Counted from the first letter of the stretch, positions 1 to 9,469 are shown. The stretch is 64,000 nt of DNA from Lewinellaceae bacterium (GCA_020636105.1 JACJYL010000002.1:186001-250000); one strand, 5' to 3'. Program-made: numbers and translations. The notes: a model not told the origin generated them from the sequence alone.

Positions 1-634
1 TTTTTTCTGATTCCAATATTTCTATGGGAAAAATATCAGGAGATTCGGAAGCAATATGATTGTCCGTCCGTTTTCCAATTTCTTCAATTGGGCTGCGCCT
101 TTTGTCTTTTAGCCGCTTAAAATGAGAAGGGGAAAGACCTGTAATTTTTTTAAACTGATTGGATAAATGGGAAACACTTGAATAATTCATTTTCCAGGCT
201 ATTTCCGAAATAGATAATTCATCATAAATCATCAATTCCTTTATCCGTTCTATTTTATGCAAAATCATAAAATGCTCAATGGTAGTTCCCTGGACTTCTG
301 AAAATAAATTTGACAGATAGGTGTACTGGTGATGGAGTTTTTCGCTTAGAAAATCGGAGAAGTTTGTTTTAAGTACACCGTCGGTATGGTGAATTGTTTC
401 AACAATCGCTGTCTTGATTTTTTCAATCAAAACAGCTTTTTTATCATCAATCAGTTCAAGCCCGGATTCCAGTAAATTCATTTTTAACTGCTCCCGCTGT
501 TCGGTAGAAATATTTTCCATTATTTCAACCTCGCCCAAATCAACCACAATAAAATGCAGCCCGAGTTTTTTCAACTCTTCTTTTACTGCAATTTTACAGC
601 GGTTACTTACCATATTTTTAATAAATACTTTCAA
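1..634 (-). CDS. AraC-family transcriptional regulator (partial at window edge)
   Basis: The minus strand reads without a stop from about 634 to the window edge, so the C-terminus is cut off. The C-terminal half shows an AraC/XylS double helix-turn-helix: a first helix pair around IERIKELMIYDELSISEIA and a second around VSHLSNQFKKITGLSPSHFK (positions about 115-260). The N-terminal part (VSNRCKIAVKEELKKLGL) matches the short ligand-poor N-domain seen in small Bacteroidota AraC proteins of about 190 residues. The first ATG is at 613; an in-frame TTG at 634 adds LKVFIKN, which fits the family N-terminus better, so I prefer 634. No target can be inferred; the neighbour is a decayed kinase. Confidence 0.85.
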   Translation of the reverse strand, partial: MKVFIKNMVSNRCKIAVKEELKKLGLHFIVVDLGEVEIMENISTEQREQLKMNLLESGLELIDDKKAVLIEKIKTAIVETIHHTDGVLKTNFSDFLSEKLHHQYTYLSNLFSEVQGTTIEHFMILHKIERIKELMIYDELSISEIAWKMNYSSVSHLSNQFKKITGLSPSHFKRLKDKRRSPIEEIGKRTDNHIASESPDIFPIEILESEK

Positions 635-716
635 ATTTAAATTTTTAAGTTCAGTGTAAAGATCATCACTTATGAAGTATAAATTCTTATATAATTTTAG
701 GAATTAGTTGCATAAT

Positions 717-980
717 TCACACATTTTCAGATAATTCCCTGTCCATAATAGCGGCAATGATAACCTTGGTTAGACTTTTATTGGCTAGGGCATTCGATAA
801 CAGGTTGCCCTGCAGTGTCTCTATTTTTTCGGGATCAAAATCCAATTCCAGAGTGCCGGGCCAATCCATGAGCTGAATCCGGCTGTTTTGCCTTTCCGCC
901 AAACGATGATAAGGTTCAAAGAAATATAAAAGGCAGGGGACGATATCGCCCATCTGATGTCCGAAGGTTACCGAAAAAAA
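717..980 (-). pseudogene. histidine kinase remnant (HATPase N-box region)
   Basis: An open stretch on the minus strand carries FFEPYHRLAERQ, LELDFDPEKIETLQGNLLSNAL and KVIIAAIMDRE. This is the segment of two-component sensor kinases that joins the dimerisation domain to the ATPase N-box (family pattern: LDFDPEKLEKILSNLLSNA...KV). Nothing upstream encodes a sensor, the HisKA histidine is absent, and the frame ends right after the N-box, so the G-boxes are missing. I read it as a decayed fragment of a once longer kinase, not as a gene. The upstream end is approximate because the similarity fades around 975. Confidence 0.6.
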
Positions 981-1048
981 AGCCGATGGTTATCGTTTAA
1001 AGATTTGACTGAAATAGGCTTTTAAGGCTTTCTGCCTGTTCTATAATT

Positions 1049-1969
1049 TCACCCCGGCACGTCCGTTACAAGCTTATACCCTATGCCCCGGATATTTACG
1101 ATTTTTACACTTGTATCGGCTTCGAGCTTCTTGCGTAATTTTGAAATATAAACATCCAAAGTCCTCCCCACATAATCCCCTTCGTCTCCCCATACGTTTT
1201 GGAGTATAACCTCCCGCGCTACGGGCGTATTCGCAGCGGTACAAAGTAAATAAAGCAGTTCAGCTTCCTTATTGGATAATTCAACGCTATTATTTTCAAA
1301 AGATAGTGCCCTGTTTTTTTGATCAAACTTAGACGCACCGATCATGATCAAACTCGGGTCCTGATCTGCAGCGTTCTTTTTCCAGATAAAGAAACCTGCA
1401 AAACCAATGAGGGCAAGCAATAAAAAGATTAAAAAAGCAGGTTTAAAAGGATTTGCTTTTTTACCCTCCGGAGCGGTTAAAGACGAAGCCGACAAACTCG
1501 CAATAGGCCCGGCATTCTCAAAAAGAGTAACCCAAAGGCTATAACAATCCCTGGGCAGCGGTCTCCCTTCACATGGAATCAGGTCGGGATTCGCCGCATA
1601 ACGCCGAATCTCAAAGCTGTACACCACGTCTTTCGTTTCACATTGCTGCACTTCAACCAGGTAGTCGGAAGCAATGCTGTTTTCCATCATAACCCGACCA
1701 ATGGTGGAGACGATATCATCCGGATCAAACCCAAACTCAGATTCAAAAGAGATCTTGTATTGTCCACCGACCTTCTCAATCGGCAGGATACGCGACTCCC
1801 TATCCCCCAAACACAACAAAACCTCATGTCCGATCATTCTCATCGCCACCCCGATACGCTTTTCACCTATCCCCTCCTCCACAGTGCTATTTGCAACGAA
1901 TGGAAGCATACAGGCAAAAACAAAAAAAATGGATTTTTGATACACTTGTATGAATGGTCTGAAAGTCAT
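1049..1969 (-). CDS. membrane-bound winged-helix (OmpR-type) transcriptional regulator
   Basis: A 306-residue protein. Residues 1-28 form a signal-like segment, 29-172 a probable periplasmic sensor region with several cysteines (C53, C110, C133, C142), 176-196 a clear membrane helix (FLIFLLLALIGFAGFFIW), and 220-302 a winged-helix DNA-binding domain of the OmpR/PhoB C-terminal type (LSNKEAELLYLL, recognition region RTLDVYISKLRKKLE, wing IVNIRGIGYKL). There is no receiver domain, so it should act like a one-component, ToxR/CadC-style membrane regulator but with reversed order: sensor first, DNA-binding domain at the C-terminus in the cytoplasm. It is transcribed away from the TonB-domain gene at 2145 across a 175-bp gap. 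A TAnnTTTG-like box lies on this strand at 1981-1974, right before the start, with no clear -33 partner. Confidence 0.85.
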   Translation of the reverse strand: MTFRPFIQVYQKSIFFVFACMLPFVANSTVEEGIGEKRIGVAMRMIGHEVLLCLGDRESRILPIEKVGGQYKISFESEFGFDPDDIVSTIGRVMMENSIASDYLVEVQQCETKDVVYSFEIRRYAANPDLIPCEGRPLPRDCYSLWVTLFENAGPIASLSASSLTAPEGKKANPFKPAFLIFLLLALIGFAGFFIWKKNAADQDPSLIMIGASKFDQKNRALSFENNSVELSNKEAELLYLLCTAANTPVAREVILQNVWGDEGDYVGRTLDVYISKLRKKLEADTSVKIVNIRGIGYKLVTDVPG

Positions 1970-2028
1970 GCCACAAATCTATTGGATTATTACACTATTT
2001 GACCTTTTTTGCAATCATTTTGCACACA

Positions 2029-2048
2029 ATTTACACTAATTTACATTC
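2029..2048. promoter_or_regulatory. tandem 10-bp direct repeat, candidate operator
   Basis: ATTTACACTA is followed directly by ATTTACATTC (8 of 10 identical), one helical turn apart. A related copy, ATTACACTAT, sits at 1988-1997. OmpR/PhoB-type winged-helix proteins commonly bind direct repeats with 10-11 bp period. The site is in the divergent region between such a regulator (starts 1969) and a TonB-domain gene (starts 2145). The repeat is seen in the sequence; its role as an operator is inference. Confidence 0.4.
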
Positions 2049-2144
2049 ATTAAGGCGGTAAACAGGGGTGCTGACTTACCTTTAACCCGTGACAGGAGGT
2101 CGGTGTATTTCCCATTTTTACAACATTAATAAATTTTTAAACAA

Positions 2145-2870
2145 ATGAAAAATAACTTCGCGACGTTGATTTTACTACTCCTGGCTTTTTCCGGCTTTTC
2201 CCAGGAAATGGGCTATGACGTTTTTGGCACTAAAACAAACCCCTATGCAGGTCCGTATTCCATATTAACGCTGGATACCCTGAAAGAGGCGAAAACACTC
2301 AGTGATATCAATGCAAAGTATCGGTCATCCTGGGTCGCCAGGTATATTTCTGTCGAAGTTTCTTCGATCTGCGAGGAAGTGATCAAAAAGGCAGTAAGCC
2401 AAAACGACACCCTGACCCATGAACAGATGGGCCTTTTGAAAAAGGCTGAAGAGGGCTGCCTAATCAGTGTCGAAGTGGATTACATCCCTTTGAACAACCT
2501 GAAATATAATCCTCCCAGGAAGATGGATTTTACATTGACGACGATTCCCATATTCGAAGCCAAATACCCTGGTGGTTACGGAAATTTGAAGGCATACCTT
2601 AAGGAAAATATCATGGATAAAATTCCCGAAACATCTCCTGGATCTGTAAAATTTGCAAAAGTAAAATTCAATATTACCGGAAAAGGTCAGGTATCCGACG
2701 CTCAAATTTCCAGGACATCCGAAAATGATAAAGTGGATAAATTAATCCTTGAAGCCATTGGCAATATGCCCAAATGGATCCCGGCCCAAGATTCAAAAGG
2801 CATGAAAATTACCCAGGCATTTGAGTTTAGCATGGGGACCGACCTGCTTAGGTGCGATTATCAATATTAA
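2145..2870 (+). CDS. exported TonB C-terminal-domain protein
   Basis: A 241-residue protein with a signal peptide (LILLLLAFSGFSQ, residues 8-20) instead of the usual TonB membrane anchor. Residues about 148-236 match the TonB C-terminal domain as used in Bacteroidota: YPGGYGNLKAYLKENI, then VKFNITGKGQVSDAQISR, then AIGNMPKWIPAQDSKGMKI, then the final strand AFEFSMG. In true TonB this domain contacts the TonB box of outer-membrane receptors; without an anchor and Pro-rich spacer this protein probably does not transduce energy and may be a periplasmic binding or envelope-stress protein. It is divergent from the membrane-bound regulator at 1049-1969 and may be its target. Confidence 0.75.
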   Translation: MKNNFATLILLLLAFSGFSQEMGYDVFGTKTNPYAGPYSILTLDTLKEAKTLSDINAKYRSSWVARYISVEVSSICEEVIKKAVSQNDTLTHEQMGLLKKAEEGCLISVEVDYIPLNNLKYNPPRKMDFTLTTIPIFEAKYPGGYGNLKAYLKENIMDKIPETSPGSVKFAKVKFNITGKGQVSDAQISRTSENDKVDKLILEAIGNMPKWIPAQDSKGMKITQAFEFSMGTDLLRCDYQY

Positions 2871-3294
2871 CATTTCGTATTGCACTCCAACAGATCATTT
2901 TCCTCCTCCTGCCAATGATATTAAAAAGGGGTTGTTAGCTATGGCTAATGAAAGCCAAGGAGAGCGTCCCACCCAAAACCATACCTGCCGGGAATTTGCT
3001 TCCGAATAGAATGGTTGAAGCTAAACTCCATTCTGATTGGGGTTTGGTTTATACAGGCGTTGAGGGAGCGAGGATACCTCTGAATGCAGACTACGGCAGT
3101 TCAATTGATCTACAATTTGGGATGAAACAAAGTAGAACCTATCCTTTTTTACAGCCTAAATTCGATTCCGGAATTATTTTTTTTTTAAAACTTTGCCATT
3201 TCTTACCTAACTTTCCGGCTTTTAAATATGCTTGTGATAAAGAGAACCTACCTTTGTTTCCATTTAAAATTCAAGCCAGCTTAACCTGATATTA
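2871..3294. other. intergenic region with no recognised gene
   Basis: A 424-bp gap with a long T-run near 3178. A 113-codon frame (2948-3289) crosses it but has no recognisable domain, runs through the poly-T tract as a Phe-rich stretch and contains the probable promoter of the next gene, so I do not call it. A Bacteroidota-type -7 box, TACCTTTG, is at 3249-3256, about 39 bp before the start at 3295; no good -33 element is seen at the right spacing. Confidence 0.5.
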
Positions 3295-6200
3295 ATGCAA
3301 AAATTTTTAAACCTCCCCCTGATCTGTATTTTAATGTCAACGATCATCCCTTCGAAAATAAATTCGCAGGTGGTCATCAACGAATTCATGGCAGCTAATT
3401 CCTCTGCCATATACGACCCTGAAAATGGAGAAAGCGCAGACTGGATAGAACTTTACAACACCGCCGACAGCACCGTTGACCTAAGCGGGTATTACCTGAC
3501 CGATAACCTGAGTGACGAGACCAAATGGCCCATCCCCGCAGGTACGATCATTCCTGCGAATGGTTTCCTGATTTTCTGGGCCGACGGAACCGATTCGGGA
3601 ATGCATACCCTTTACAAACTGAGCAGTGCGGGAGAAGAAATCGGGCTCTACGATCATGATCTCAACCTGGTGGATGGATTCGTTTATGCATTGCAGGAAA
3701 CCAATATCAGTTATGGCCGGGAGACTGACGGCAGTCTAAACTGGGCCTGGTTTTCCGAATCAACCCCAAATGCTTCCAATAGCAGCTCAACACCCTATGC
3801 CGGGATCACCTATAATGAACCTTACTTTTCCGTTAAAGGAGGATTTTACCAATCGCCTCAATCGGTAGCGCTCTCCACTCTCGACGGTGAAATCCATTAT
3901 ACCTTAGACGGCCGAACCCCTACCATCAATGATCCCATTTACACTGCGCCTATCAGCTTTAACGAATCCACCTTTATCAGGGCGAGGGTCTTTATTCCCG
4001 GTTTTATTCCGGGGCCAACGAAAACACATTCTTACTTTTTTGAGGCCACGTTCGCGGAACGAGGCCTTCCTGTGGTTTCCCTGGTCACCGATCCTGATCT
4101 GTTTTGGGATCCGGTTATTGGCATTTATGTCCAGAATTTCAAACCCGATTGGGAACAACCGGTGAATATAGAATTCTTTGAAAATGACGGCAACAACCGG
4201 GCCGTTTTCAACGAAAGAGCCGGGGTAAAAATCAACGGCCAAAACAGCTGGGAACTGCCGCAGAAAATGCTGGGCATTTATTTTAGAGGAGAATACGGTG
4301 TAGGAAAACTGGACTACCCGCTATTCCATGACAGGTCGCGGTCGTCATTCGATGATATTATCCTGCGCGCGGGAGGAAGTGACTGGTCATTCACCCTCAT
4401 GCGGGATGCCCTCTGCCAATCCCTAACCCAGGAAAATGCCCCGATCGCCTACCAGGGATTCAGACAAAGCATCATGTTTCTGAATGGAGAATATATGGGC
4501 ATTCACAATTTGAGATCCAGGACAAATGATGGGTTTATTGAAGAAAATTATGGTCTGGAATCAGGAACTTACGACCTGATCGCCAACGACGGACAGGTGG
4601 AAGAAGGATCAGACGCTCAATACCACCTCATGGATTCACTTTTTAATCTGGACTTGAGTATCCAAAGCAATTTCGATTCCCTTAGCAACATAGTAGACGT
4701 CCAGAATTATACCGACTACTGGATCAGTGAAATATGGAGCAGCAACAGCAGCTGGGGACATAATGTGAAACTTTGGAAACCCAAAAACGGAGGCAAATGG
4801 CAGTTCATTTTCGGAGATCTCGATCGGGGATTTTCCGGAAGCACCAACGACCCCATTGAAGGATTTTCAAACCCGGTAGGAAACAGCAGTTATGATTACG
4901 CCCGGATATGGCTGCAACACATGTTGGCCAACCAGGCGTATGCCGCCTACTTTGCCCAAAGATTCAATGACCATGTTTATACCTCTTTTCACCCGGTAAG
5001 GGTCAATCAGGTTATTGATGCTTTTGTCAGCCCGTTATTGCCGGAAATAGCTTATCACGTCGACAGATGGAGCGGTACCACTTCCAATTACGGGAACGGC
5101 ATCTCTTCGGTATCTTTTTGGGAACAGGAAGTGCTTAAATTGCGTGATTTCGCGAACCAGCGCCAGGGATTCATCATGTCCAATATCCAGTCCAGGTTCG
5201 GACTCGGTCAGTTGGCTACCCTTGGAGCAAACAGTACTCCCATTGAAGGGGGCGGAATAAAAATCAATACCTTTAAAATTCCGGAACTTCCATGGAGCGG
5301 CCCCTATTTCGAGGACATGCCCCTTACATTCACAGCCGTTCCCAATCCGGGGTACGAATTTACTGGCTGGTCGGCAAACGAGTTTCAGCAAATCATCTCC
5401 CTGGAAGAAGCCTGGAAATACAATGATCTCGGCGAGGATCTTGGTACTTCCTGGACAGGGTTGGGCTACAACGACAGCTCATGGTCGGAAGGAAATGCTG
5501 AATTAGGATACGGCGATGGGGATGAAACGACCGTCGTCTCTTATGGCAGCAACTCCAACAACAAACAGATCACCACCTATTTCAGAAAGGCTTTCGAATA
5601 TAGCGGTACGGAGGAAACTCTTCCCTCTCTGCTTAAAATTCGTCGGGATGACGGAGCCGTAATTTACCTTAATGGAACCGAAATTGCCAGGACCAATATG
5701 CCCTCAGGATCTGTAACCTATAACACACAAGCGACCACAGCCGTTAGCGGAACCGATGAATCCAACTTACAGGAATTTCTTGTGGAAGTGCCCCTTTTGA
5801 ATGGTACCAATGTGATTGCTGTCGAAATTCATCAAGCCAATGGCCAAAGTTCAGACATCAGTTTTGACCTCTCCTTTTCCCTCCAAACCCCTACAACCAA
5901 TATCATTTCCACCAACTTAACCCTACCCATCAACCTAACGGGAAATGCTTCCTATACGGCTCATTACGAAACTACCGGAGCATGCCTGCTGCCCGCACAA
6001 ATTACCCAAAACACCACGCTAACCATTGATTGCTCCCCTTATTTGACCAGTGGTGATGTGGTGGTAATGCCGGAAGTTTCTCTAAATATAGATCCGGGGG
6101 TCGAAATATGGTTCCCGGAAAAGGCACGCCTCATCATCCGGGGAGCCCTCCAGGTGAATGGAACGGAAGACCTGGGCGTCCTATTAAAAGAGAATGCCGA

Positions 6201-7773
6201 ATACGGAGCATCTTCCTGGGGCAACATCACCTTCCAAAATGCCACCGGCGCCAGCCATCTCAATTACCTCGAAGTGCGCAATGCCACCCAGGGAATACAC
6301 CCGGTGCATAACCATGCCGCAATAACCGGATGGTACAGTGAAGTGGTTATGGATCACGTGACATTGGTAAATAATTTCAGCAATCCTATTTTTGCCGAGT
6401 ATTCCGACATTACGCTGACCAATAGCACTCTACATTCCGACGTGATCGGTGACCTGATCAACGTCAAGTATGGGGATGCTTATGTCAGTGATTGTACTTT
6501 CACCGGAAATGACCGACCCGATACCGATGCGGTGGACTACGATGAAGTGGTGGACGGGGTCATCAGAAATTCATCCATTGAAGGATTTTATGGTTTCAAT
6601 AGCGACGGTGTGGACCTGGGAGAGGAAAGTCAAAATATATTGATTGAAAATTGTTTCATCAATGATTGCACCGACAAAGGCATTTCGATAGGGCAACGCT
6701 CTGATGCCGTGATTCAAAACAACACCATTGTCAATTGCAACCTCGGGATCGGCATCAAAGACCTGGGAGCGGCAGTGGTGGACCATACTACTTTTTATTC
6801 CAATGTCAGGGCCTTATCAGCTTTCGAAAAAAATCCAGGCTTTGGGGGAGGGTACGTTTCCGTAAAAAATTCCATCCTGTCGAACTCCAGCGATTCGCCC
6901 ATGTTTGTGGATGACAAGTCGACCGGAACGGCTGAAAACAACTTATACGATACAGACATATTATTCGGTACCAACAATACCTGGGCAGATCCAATATTCG
7001 AAGCTCCTACCAATTACCATTTTCAATTACAGCCTACCTCCCCTGCCCTGTCGGCCGGGTTGGACGGAGAAAATGTGGGCACCCTCGATTTCCGTTTTTA
7101 TGCTTCCCCGAAAATAATGATCTCCGATATTCAGTATTTCCATCCCGAGGATGCCGACAAGGAATTCATCAGGATTCTGAATTCCGGTTCAGAATTTACG
7201 GATATCGGAGGTTATATGATCTCCGTGGGCATCTATTTCATTTTTCCGGAAGGAACCATGATCGCCCCCGGTGAAAAGGTAACCCTGGTCCGTGACCTTA
7301 ATCTTTTCCCCGATCTGGCAGGTCAGGTTTTTGAATGGACTTCCGGGCAGCTGGCCAACGAAGGAGAGTTGCTTTTGTTGAGCGATAACTATGGTATCAT
7401 TTTGGATCATGTTTACTTCAGTCCGATAGCCCCGTGGCCATCGTCCACTTTTCCTGACGAATATATTACCCTCAAATCGCCCTTGCTGGACAACCACTTT
7501 GGCACAAGCTGGAAGCTGGAAAGTCCAATAGTAAGCCTTGAAGAACCCGAAAATTCCACCGTGAACATTTCCCCCAACCCGGTTAGTACCTGGTTAACCT
7601 GTTCTGCAACAGAAAGGATCAGGGAGATCAAAGTCTACAATAGCCTGGGGCAATTGATCATGGAACGGAAATCAAATTCAATGGTGCTGGAATTGAACGT
7701 CAGTGCGTTGAGCCCTGGCCTGTTTACGATTCTGATCAATGGGCAGGTTACCTCAAGGTTCGTTAAATATTAA
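3295..7773 (+). CDS. CotH-domain/lamin-tail T9SS-secreted surface protein
   Basis: A 1492-residue mosaic exported protein. In order: signal peptide (1-25); lamin-tail domain (26-125, starting VVINEFMAANSS and continuing DWIELYNTADSTVDLSGYYL); chitobiase/hexosaminidase C-terminal-like domain (182-248, EIHYTLDGRTPT); CotH domain (about 255-640, with the typical LNGEYMGIHNLR and FGDLDRGF); a beta-repeat around GYEFTGWS (about 690); a jelly-roll-like module (702-865, RRDDGAVIYLNG); a right-handed beta-helix (about 990-1170, many N-rich turns); a second lamin-tail domain (about 1272-1385); and a type IX type A sorting tail (1423-1492, ISPNPVSTWLTCSA...VYNSLGQLI). CotH proteins include protein kinases and spore-coat or cellulosome-associated proteins; the substrate here is unknown. 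Cell-surface or secreted location is well supported. Confidence 0.88.
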   Translation: MQKFLNLPLICILMSTIIPSKINSQVVINEFMAANSSAIYDPENGESADWIELYNTADSTVDLSGYYLTDNLSDETKWPIPAGTIIPANGFLIFWADGTDSGMHTLYKLSSAGEEIGLYDHDLNLVDGFVYALQETNISYGRETDGSLNWAWFSESTPNASNSSSTPYAGITYNEPYFSVKGGFYQSPQSVALSTLDGEIHYTLDGRTPTINDPIYTAPISFNESTFIRARVFIPGFIPGPTKTHSYFFEATFAERGLPVVSLVTDPDLFWDPVIGIYVQNFKPDWEQPVNIEFFENDGNNRAVFNERAGVKINGQNSWELPQKMLGIYFRGEYGVGKLDYPLFHDRSRSSFDDIILRAGGSDWSFTLMRDALCQSLTQENAPIAYQGFRQSIMFLNGEYMGIHNLRSRTNDGFIEENYGLESGTYDLIANDGQVEEGSDAQYHLMDSLFNLDLSIQSNFDSLSNIVDVQNYTDYWISEIWSSNSSWGHNVKLWKPKNGGKWQFIFGDLDRGFSGSTNDPIEGFSNPVGNSSYDYARIWLQHMLANQAYAAYFAQRFNDHVYTSFHPVRVNQVIDAFVSPLLPEIAYHVDRWSGTTSNYGNGISSVSFWEQEVLKLRDFANQRQGFIMSNIQSRFGLGQLATLGANSTPIEGGGIKINTFKIPELPWSGPYFEDMPLTFTAVPNPGYEFTGWSANEFQQIISLEEAWKYNDLGEDLGTSWTGLGYNDSSWSEGNAELGYGDGDETTVVSYGSNSNNKQITTYFRKAFEYSGTEETLPSLLKIRRDDGAVIYLNGTEIARTNMPSGSVTYNTQATTAVSGTDESNLQEFLVEVPLLNGTNVIAVEIHQANGQSSDISFDLSFSLQTPTTNIISTNLTLPINLTGNASYTAHYETTGACLLPAQITQNTTLTIDCSPYLTSGDVVVMPEVSLNIDPGVEIWFPEKARLIIRGALQVNGTEDLGVLLKENAEYGASSWGNITFQNATGASHLNYLEVRNATQGIHPVHNHAAITGWYSEVVMDHVTLVNNFSNPIFAEYSDITLTNSTLHSDVIGDLINVKYGDAYVSDCTFTGNDRPDTDAVDYDEVVDGVIRNSSIEGFYGFNSDGVDLGEESQNILIENCFINDCTDKGISIGQRSDAVIQNNTIVNCNLGIGIKDLGAAVVDHTTFYSNVRALSAFEKNPGFGGGYVSVKNSILSNSSDSPMFVDDKSTGTAENNLYDTDILFGTNNTWADPIFEAPTNYHFQLQPTSPALSAGLDGENVGTLDFRFYASPKIMISDIQYFHPEDADKEFIRILNSGSEFTDIGGYMISVGIYFIFPEGTMIAPGEKVTLVRDLNLFPDLAGQVFEWTSGQLANEGELLLLSDNYGIILDHVYFSPIAPWPSSTFPDEYITLKSPLLDNHFGTSWKLESPIVSLEEPENSTVNISPNPVSTWLTCSATERIREIKVYNSLGQLIMERKSNSMVLELNVSALSPGLFTILINGQVTSRFVKY

Positions 7774-7850
7774 GGGTCAAAATTCATTCGGGAAAATCAT
7801 GGATAAAACCTTATATTGCTCAAAATTTTTAAATTAAATACCTTTTTGTT

Positions 7851-8225
7851 ATGACAAAAAACAACAAATTTCCTTTTAGCAGATACCATTTTATTTTCCT
7901 GATGGTTATCGCCGTTATTTCGCCTTTTTGTAAAACAGCCCAAAAAGCTGTTAGTACGACGACGACTCCGACGCTCTCCTTTGAGCAAAATATTTTGCCT
8001 ATTATGACTCAAAGTTGCACCCCTTGCCATTTCCCTGAAACGGGACGCAAAAAAATGCTCGACACCTATGATGCAGTAAAAGATAATATCGTCGATATTA
8101 TGGCCCGTGTTCAGCTCCCGCAGGATGATCCAAAGTTTATGCCTTTCAAAGGGAAAAAACCGGCTTTAACAGAAGCGGAAATCAACCAGTTTAAAGAATG
8201 GGTGGCTCAGGGTATGCCGAAATAG
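7851..8225 (+). CDS. small c-type haem domain protein
   Basis: A 124-residue exported protein with an N-terminal hydrophobic segment (YHFIFLMVIAVISPF). Residues from about 45 on carry one CxxCH haem-attachment motif (SCTPCHFPE, in NILPIMTQSCTPCH), then DTYDAVKDNI, MPFKGKKPALTEAEINQFKEWV and a GMPK end. This is the layout of the short haem-binding domain (planctomycete-type cytochrome c) that is often a stand-alone protein in Bacteroidota: anchor, haem motif, and the terminal LT..E...WV..G helix. A distal Met could be in the FMPF segment. Electron-transfer role is inferred from the family; no partner oxidase gene is adjacent. Confidence 0.8.
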   Translation: MTKNNKFPFSRYHFIFLMVIAVISPFCKTAQKAVSTTTTPTLSFEQNILPIMTQSCTPCHFPETGRKKMLDTYDAVKDNIVDIMARVQLPQDDPKFMPFKGKKPALTEAEINQFKEWVAQGMPK

Positions 8226-8251
8226 AAGCAACCTAGGTAAATCTGACTTTG

Positions 8252-8414
8252 CTTTGAGCCTGTCTCAATAGTCATTTAGAAGAATGGTGATCAAATGTCA
8301 ATTCATCAATGCGTTTCCAACGGTTGAATCAGTTGGGATAGCGTTCCATTTTTATTGAAATTGAATAATATTTTAAGCTATTTTTCACTAAGCTACTTTT
8401 GAGACGGTCTCAAA
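8252..8414. mobile_element. possible MITE / IS remnant with 21-bp inverted ends
   Basis: The left end (8252-8272, CTTTGAGCCTGTCTCAATAGT) and the reverse complement of the right end (8394-8414) agree at 18 of 21 positions. Between them are about 120 bp with no open frame of note. The right end itself contains a 17-bp near-perfect palindrome, TTTGAGACGGTCTCAAA (8398-8414). Short length, terminal inverted repeats and lack of coding capacity fit a miniature inverted-repeat transposable element moved in trans by a full-length relative. No clear target duplication was identified. Confidence 0.45.
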
Positions 8415-8473
8415 GGCTATTTCCTTTGGGATGGTTAACCAACCTGCTTGAAAAAAGAAAAACCGGCTTGAAT

Positions 8474-9469
8474 TTAGTTCACTTCAATTTTTCTTTCTAA
8501 TTGCAAGGTATAACATTCATTGGAAACCCTTTGTATAATCAGGTACGATCCATTTTCATTGTAGACATGTTTGGGATCCGTTTCCTCGGTGGTATCCCCA
8601 TCTCCAAAATGCCATTGAATTGACCGATAATTTTGGGCTCTGTTGACCAATTCCAGTGCCTTATTTTGGAGAATCAAATCAAAACCCGTTTGCATTTCAG
8701 GGTATATGGGGGCCCACCTCCATTTATTCAAATTATTCAGAACCACCTGTGAGGCACTCAGCTCAATTACCCTTCTTTCTTCATCAGGTAACTGCATTTT
8801 AAGCGGACAATTCATCGGGCTAACCCCAAAAATACTGGCATAAAATGTACAGGCTGATAAATAGGAACCTAACAAGGAAGGATGATGAAGATCCGCATTG
8901 TATAAATTAAGCCCTGGGTTTTTAAAAAAAACGTCTTCCCAAACCATTCCTACAGGAGCAATACTCGCCGAAAAAATATCTGAAAACCGAAGGTATTCTT
9001 TTTCAATCACTTCCTGCATCAATTGATAAGAAGAGATAGGTTGCCAACGAGGATTACCATTCTTATACCCCCAGGTCATATAAAAAATAATTTTTGCACA
9101 TGGGTTATTGTCCATAATGCTGTCAATGATCTGTCTTGCGAAAGGCAACGTCTTTTGGTTAATCACAGACTCAGGTTGAGCAAATTCATCACTATGGCCC
9201 TGGATAACCACAAAGTCCCATTTTCGTGATTTTATTTTGTCGTAAGTGCCTTTTTGACGGGCATGATAAGATAGATTTTGCCCCTGCTTAACCAGTGTGT
9301 CGACAAAGACTTTTTTTCCAAATGAATCGGAAATGTCTCTGAATATAAAGGGCATATCATTGAAAAAAGTAAAACTGTTTCCGATAAATAAAACCGATTT
9401 TTCATGCTGATTTTGCCCAAATCCAAAGGTCAGAAAAGTCAGGAAAAAAATAGTAAACACATACCTCAT
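8474..9469 (-). CDS. exported SGNH/GDSL-type hydrolase with PKD domain
   Basis: A 331-residue protein with signal peptide (FTIFFLTFLTFGFGQ). Residues 25-200 are SGNH-like: nucleophile block VLFIGNSFTFFND (Ser32), the WDFVVIQGHSDE strand with a Gly/Gln in place of block III, and the end of the domain with NADLHHPSLLGSYLSA (Asp193 and His195/196 as the likely catalytic pair). Residues about 282-331 form a PKD-like domain (WHFGDGDTTEETDPKHVY). The protein is predicted to act outside the cytoplasm on an ester, possibly acetylated polysaccharide; the substrate is not identifiable. No T9SS tail is visible, so it may stay in the periplasm. Confidence 0.75.
   Translation of the reverse strand: MRYVFTIFFLTFLTFGFGQNQHEKSVLFIGNSFTFFNDMPFIFRDISDSFGKKVFVDTLVKQGQNLSYHARQKGTYDKIKSRKWDFVVIQGHSDEFAQPESVINQKTLPFARQIIDSIMDNNPCAKIIFYMTWGYKNGNPRWQPISSYQLMQEVIEKEYLRFSDIFSASIAPVGMVWEDVFFKNPGLNLYNADLHHPSLLGSYLSACTFYASIFGVSPMNCPLKMQLPDEERRVIELSASQVVLNNLNKWRWAPIYPEMQTGFDLILQNKALELVNRAQNYRSIQWHFGDGDTTEETDPKHVYNENGSYLIIQRVSNECYTLQLERKIEVN

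Noticed and set aside
2948..3289. 113-codon frame upstream of the CotH-domain gene
   Set aside because: No recognisable domain, runs through a poly-T tract and overlaps the likely promoter of the next gene.
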